Assembly (NCBI GenBank): GCA_013180625.2
Contig: SNVD02002289.1
Coordinates: forward strand, 992,001 to 1,056,000
Direction: 5' to 3'
DNA from: Boswellia sacra
Taxonomy: Eukaryota > Streptophyta > Magnoliopsida > Sapindales > Burseraceae
DNA: 64,000 nt
Under the pieces are notes generated by a model. That model was not told the origin of the DNA. It did no database searches and saw only the letters and a program-made list of their open reading frames with translations. Of this stretch, positions 60,181 through 64,000 are shown piece after piece (within the stretch, counting starts at the first letter, position 1; every line of letters begins with the position of its first letter). The position numbers and the translations under genes were made by a program.

Positions 60181-60793
60181 GCTAGCATAGTTGCATCTAT
60201 ATTTCTCCTAGTCATGTGTATTCATCAACTTCAGTGTGGACTACTCACAAGTCATGCTTCACAAAGGTTCTCAAACTAGTAAGTTCTTGTGTGAGGGCAA
60301 GAGTTCCCCTAAAAGGATTGTCTAAACTTGAGTACGCTAGACTTGGCCACTTGGATGATCTCCCTATAGTCCTCTCTGGTCCTTCGAGATGATCAGAAAG
60401 GCCCCTGATGGTATTATCCACGCTCGAGATAGCCTACTCTATGTTAGCAACACGAGACTCCAAGGCCTCCGTGGTTGGAGCTTTGGACCTACCACATTTC
60501 CCTTGTGGATGGGGCTGAGGCTGCTCCCCGTGACCACAAGCTTGCTCTTCCACCATCACTTCAATGTCAGATTCCCTGCTCTTATGCTTGAAACTCACTT
60601 CGATCAATAACCTAGAATACTAGTAAGTGTTAGTACGATTCAATATACATCAAGAAAACTTCCTCGAAAGGTTAGAGCGGTGACAAATAGTCCCACTTAA
60701 AATCCAGTCTCTTAAGACTTTTATGATCTTTTTGATAAAGCTTTCCTAGACATGTATATAACCACACCAATAACCACTCATAATCCTAAACTA

Positions 60794-60806
60794 GGCTCTA
60801 ATATCA
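60794..60806 (-). promoter_or_regulatory. Decayed primer binding site (tRNA-iMet)
   Basis: The minus strand reads TGATATTAGAGCC, two or three changes from TGGTATCAGAGCC, just inside the LTR start at 60809. Confidence 0.8.
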
Positions 60807-60808
60807 AC

Positions 60809-61425
60809 TGTCATAAGTTTAATCTTTTGCAACGGAATTACTCGTGCAACACTTAGACAACTCACACCCAAAGTTGCTAAGTAAGCCTTGTTGTTTAGGT
60901 TGCTCACTAAAGAAGAAGCTTTTGAAGCTAGGAACTTTGAGCTTAGGGCTTTTTGGGAAGAGAAGGAAGGCATTGGAAGAGGGAGACAAGAATTGCTACC
61001 AAGAATGCTTTGTATTACACTAGAACTCTTACAAATGGCTTGATTTCAACTTGCTTGCAAATGAAGCTTGGAGAGAGATTTATACTAATCCTTCTCTCAA
61101 ATGGATGGCTAAGATTTAATACATGCAAGGGTTAGTATTAACCACCCAGAATCATCATCTAAAATATATAGATATTTACAATGCACATTTATCACATGGT
61201 AGCTAGAGACTTCTAGAGAATGGGCTAGGTCCTTGCAAGGTTTCGAGAAACCGGGCCAAGCCTTGCACATGCTTGGGCCACACTAGTACCTAAATTGGGT
61301 GGGCTATATAATATGTCTTGGCTAGACCAATTGCTCAAAGGATGTCTAAGTAAATGACCTTCAGCCTATTCATGATTGAATTTCAATGGCCCTTTAACTC
61401 TATCGACATTTGGGACTAGATTCCA
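60809..61425 (-). repeat. 5' LTR of the split gypsy element (~617 bp)
   Basis: The inner end TGTCATAAGTTTAATC is fixed by the primer site and matches the 47807 remnant. The outer end near TTCCA (61425) is inferred from where U1-like host sequence (GTGACTTGAGTTTGCA) resumes. Confidence 0.7.
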
Positions 61426-61966
61426 AGTGACTTGAGTTTGCACATGGAGATCCATATACCTTTTATCTTTTACTTCTCATGCTCTTTCTAGCGATATTCT
61501 GGATTCGTAGTCATTTTTTTAATCCCTGTTAAAGGGGTGAGGAATTTGTGAAGTTGTTAAAGAAGGGAGCTCTCCCTTGCACCCATAATGTTCGTCTATT
61601 GTCTCATGAACATCTTTCCTGATCGAATTCTTGGAAGAGCCATAATTATAGCAGTTGTATGTAGCAAGTTCTCCAACATTATGCTTGACTCTCTTTTATG
61701 GCTCTATAATAGCTGGTATGACGATTTATCACTGCTGCTAAATTCGTAAACATCTCAGGAGATTAATAATCTAGCCAAGAGAGCTTCTCGTCAAGAACTA
61801 CAAAATTTTAGCATAATTATTTGAAAATTGAAATAAAAAGGGATAAAACTGTCCAAAACTAATAAAAAATAAAAGTGGAACAAGATAAAAACAGAGAAAT
61901 AAAAAATAAGGCCACAAAATAAAAGAAGCCATCAAGCCGACCTAACATGCCTTGGTTTAAAAATTC

Positions 61967-62513
61967 GGCTGCATTTGGCAGGATGTATAGTATAGCATAA
62001 AAAAGTTGTTTGTATAACTTCTCATTTAACCTCTGTTTAGTTACAAATACAAACTTGCTTAAGGACTGCATAAAGGCTGCAAAAATTAGCACATGAGCCC
62101 CTCGGGTTAAGGCCTCATTACATTGTTACCGTGTATTAAATGTGAATTTCTCTGTCCTCTCTAAAAGCTCTTTTTTTTTATTTAAATAAATCCAGGAAAT
62201 AAAGTAAAAAGGATTATTTTATTTATGATCTTATCAAGACAATAACTAGTCTAAATTAATGATCTTCTTTAGTTCCTATTAAAATTTTAAATTTAATATA
62301 AAAATTATTTTTAAATTGTTTTAATTTATTATAAAAATGTATACGATCTAATTCAGTATGCTACCAAACACAGTATTGTCTAGTATTTCTACAATGCAGT
62401 GAAAAAGTAAATACAATATGAAGTTTTATCATTCCTATAAAATGCAATTTTTCATACAATATTATCCACTACAGTGATATTTATATAATCATATACGGTA
62501 TACTAAACCCAAC
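61967..62513. mobile_element. MITE-like insert in U3
   Basis: Orthologous in position to 41845-42358. Left end GGCTGCATTTGGCAGGATGT; reverse complement of right end GTTGGGTTTAGTATACCGTA. Its absence from U1 shows U2 and U3 share a more recent ancestor. Confidence 0.55.
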
Positions 62514-62519
62514 TAAATT

Positions 62520-62670
62520 GAAAGAAGTTGAACACACCTTTTCCATAATTTTTGCCTCCAATGACATATACTTGAGTTTGATACCAAAAGAGCCCCACCC
62601 TGCCTTACTTTGTTTGGTAGCTCATCATGGAGTATCGCTCTTGGAGTCGAAAGAGAATAGATATATAAAT
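62520..62670. other. Conserved block 3 of 3
   Basis: U3 copy of the block at 34725-34880 and 42365-42520. Confidence 0.5.
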
Positions 62671-63253
62671 GAAGTTTATAGTGTAAGTGTTGGTTATATA
62701 TTAAATATAAGCATACGTACATAAAATAGAAATAATTAGTAAAATGAATAAATATATAGTAAAATTTGGATAATTTTATGGCATAGAAAAGAAAGGAATT
62801 GCTATCATATAGATTAGCAAATGTGATAAGTGAATAGAAAAATATTTTAAAAAAATCAATACAGCCTATATGCTATCATTTTAAAAAAAATAAAAATACG
62901 ATCAATGTGATATGACAAATTAGCAATTTCTTTATTGACATTATTTCTTTCTTTAACAAGAAACAAAACAATTTGTAAAAAGTAAAACGATTGACTAAGG
63001 TCCACATATTAAAAGAAAGAAAATCTTGAGGGGACATTATTTATACAAACTTGTTAGCAAGTTTGTATCATAATAAACAAAAACCACCTAATTACCATAG
63101 AATAATTGGCTCCTTCCCAATTGAGTTGGCCTTATAACTTTCGATTATTAACAACATATTGACTTAAATGGTCTAGAAGACATGAACTTCATCACGGTTA
63201 TTCATTGGCTTGGGACCTCCTATTTCTTCTAGTCTTGGAGCACTAACATTTTT

Positions 63254-63750
63254 TTAAGGTGGACAATTTTGTAGAGATCCATCGTATTTTGGCATAATTC
63301 CTCCATTGATGTATTTGAACTCGCTTAGCAAATATATAAGCTACATATAAAACATTACCAAACTCAAAGCTTAAATCAATCACTTGGTAAAGGCATCAGC
63401 TACATGTAAAACACTGCCAAACTCAAAGGTTAAATTAGCCAACTCATGTGACAGACCAAAATAAAATAAAATATGAATCAAAGGGAAAAATTTTCACCCC
63501 CATTCTCCCTGTTCTCTCGATCAACGTAGTCATTAGCCTTCACACTTAAAATATAAGGAAGATCTATATAAGGACTATGAAAAATGGCAACTTTTATATC
63601 ATCTCTAATCTCTGTAATGATCTCATATTTAATTAGCACTTACCATAAAATCGAAGCCTCTGTTTTGGCCTCATAACAACACGAAAGCCTTGAGTACCAA
63701 AATCGCGAGATATGGTGTAAGCATAAATTCTTTGCTTTGCCTCCTCCAAA
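63254..63750 (-). pseudogene. MORF/RIP-like gene, U3 copy, partial
   Basis: Exons 2 (63750-63644), 3 (63563-63498) and 4 (to the TAA at 63254) align with the other units at identical exon 2 and 3 lengths. They read SLEEAKQRIYAYTISRDFG, DLPYILSVKANDYVDREN and EFKYINGGIMP. The exon-4 acceptor is AA as in U2 (63326-63325), which predicts a frameshift or intron retention. The TAA after CPP is shared with U1. Exon 1 is expected near 64140, beyond the window, but unit homology stops at 63780 where another sequence begins, so exon 1 may be displaced or lost. Probably a pseudogene. Confidence 0.7.
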
Positions 63751-63780
63751 CTAGCAACGTAAAAAAAATTTAGAACTAGT

Positions 63781-64000
63781 GTAGACATTGAATTTTTGAG
63801 GCTCGATGAAAGAATGAAAATGAATGTGGAGTAAAACAAATGACCAAAATGCCCTTGGTGGCCAAGAAAGGAAAGGTGAGAGAGAGTTGGTGAAAGGTCC
63901 CAAAACTAACATATGATTTCAAAAAATCACATAAAATAATCCAGAAGGAATCTGATGGTGACTTATATACTGTGGCGAAGCTACGGATGTCTAGTTGCGG
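63781..64000 (+). mobile_element. Possible start of an unknown inserted element (LTR-like)
   Basis: U3 follows U2 up to AGAACTAG (63780) and then departs completely. The new sequence starts TGTAGACATTGAATTTTTG, an LTR-like TG start, and runs to the window end with no coding signal. Only one edge is visible. Confidence 0.4.

Larger units (their letters stand above)
47807..61425 (-). mobile_element. Ty3/gypsy element in U2, split by a copia element
   Basis: On the minus strand it reads 5' LTR (61425-60809), Met-type primer site, gag, protease and RT up to the copia insertion at 58207, then continues at 49632 with the end of RT, RNase H and integrase, and ends in a 50-bp remnant of the 3' LTR at 47807-47857. 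U1 has an intact host sequence here (about 39055-39078), with about 20 bp missing in U2 and no clear target duplication. Many stops and a missing integrase-LTR junction make it defective. Clade not assigned. Confidence 0.85.
39212..61603 (-). repeat. Tandem unit U2 of the MORF-like array (interrupted)
   Basis: It aligns with U1 from 39212 to 47806, then resumes at about 61426 after the nested retrotransposons and ends at 61603, where U3 begins. Differences from U1: a hAT at 39823-40825, a MITE-like insert at 41845-42358, a ~1.1-kb insert at about 44340-45465, and no plastid-carrying hAT. Confidence 0.87.
61604..64000 (-). repeat. Tandem unit U3 of the MORF-like array (partial)
   Basis: It begins like U1 and U2 (CATGAACATCTTTCCTGATC). 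Near 61815 it jumps to sequence equivalent to 41692 of U2, so about 2.27 kb is deleted, including the position of the U2 hAT. It then follows U2 closely through the MITE-like insert and gene exons until 63780. Confidence 0.87.

Noticed and set aside
62518..62724. Plus-strand frame MKEVEHTFS... seen in U2 and U3
   Set aside because: It is not open in U1, it sits partly at the MITE-like insert border, and it is antisense to the MORF-like transcription unit. The underlying block is reported as conserved DNA instead.

Overview
The window is nuclear DNA from a flowering plant, most likely a eudicot. The evidence is AT-rich sequence with no operons, a REM-type B3 gene relic, spliced plant-type genes with GT-AG introns, several plant LTR-retrotransposon clades, hAT transposons, and a nuclear copy of plastid ndhB. 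No tRNA, rRNA or CRISPR was seen. Most of the window is transposable elements. The only gene-like host content is a tandem array of MORF/RIP-like (multiple organellar RNA editing factor, DAG family) genes on the minus strand.

Layout. 1-560: decayed, unrecognised coding remnant (+). 816-5883: truncated minus-strand Ty3/gypsy element with RT, protease and gag remnants, a Met-tRNA primer site and a 2.1-kb LTR holding two different tandem repeats. 6957-7860: minus-strand B3 (REM-type) pseudogene broken by a 95-bp tandem duplication. 9110-12570: a locus duplicated at 19119-19805; the first copy carries a 2.84-kb solo LTR (9252-12090) with GATGG target duplications. 12730-13170: pogo-like transposase relic. 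13381-19118: rearranged Athila-type gypsy in the order (minus strand) LTR, short deleted internal part, LTR, gag. 20313-31822: Sirevirus-like Ty1/copia element with an env-like 3' region; its gag is interrupted by an antisense solo LTR (22167-23953, GAAAG duplications).

From 31823 to the window end runs a three-copy direct repeat (U1 31823-39211, U2 39212-61603, U3 61604-64000+). Each copy has a MORF-like gene with exons of matching length and phase. U1 keeps a continuous spliced frame. U2 has an exon-1 frameshift and a lost splice acceptor. U3 shares the lost acceptor, and its exon 1 is not in the window. U1 carries a 1178-bp hAT element (8-bp duplication ATTTTTAT) that contains plastid ndhB DNA. 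U2 carries a 1003-bp hAT relic (8-bp duplication GGTTCATG) that encodes a hAT dimerisation domain. U2 and U3, but not U1, share a MITE-like insert.

U2 is further split by a nest. A minus-strand gypsy element (47807-about 61425) is split by an 8.57-kb Sirevirus-like copia (49633-58206, ACATG duplications), whose 3' LTR holds a short LINE 3' end (57718-58001). The order of events can be read from these interruptions: duplication of the MORF unit, then gypsy, then copia, then LINE. The solo LTR inside the first Sirevirus belongs to the same family as the copia at 49633-58206.
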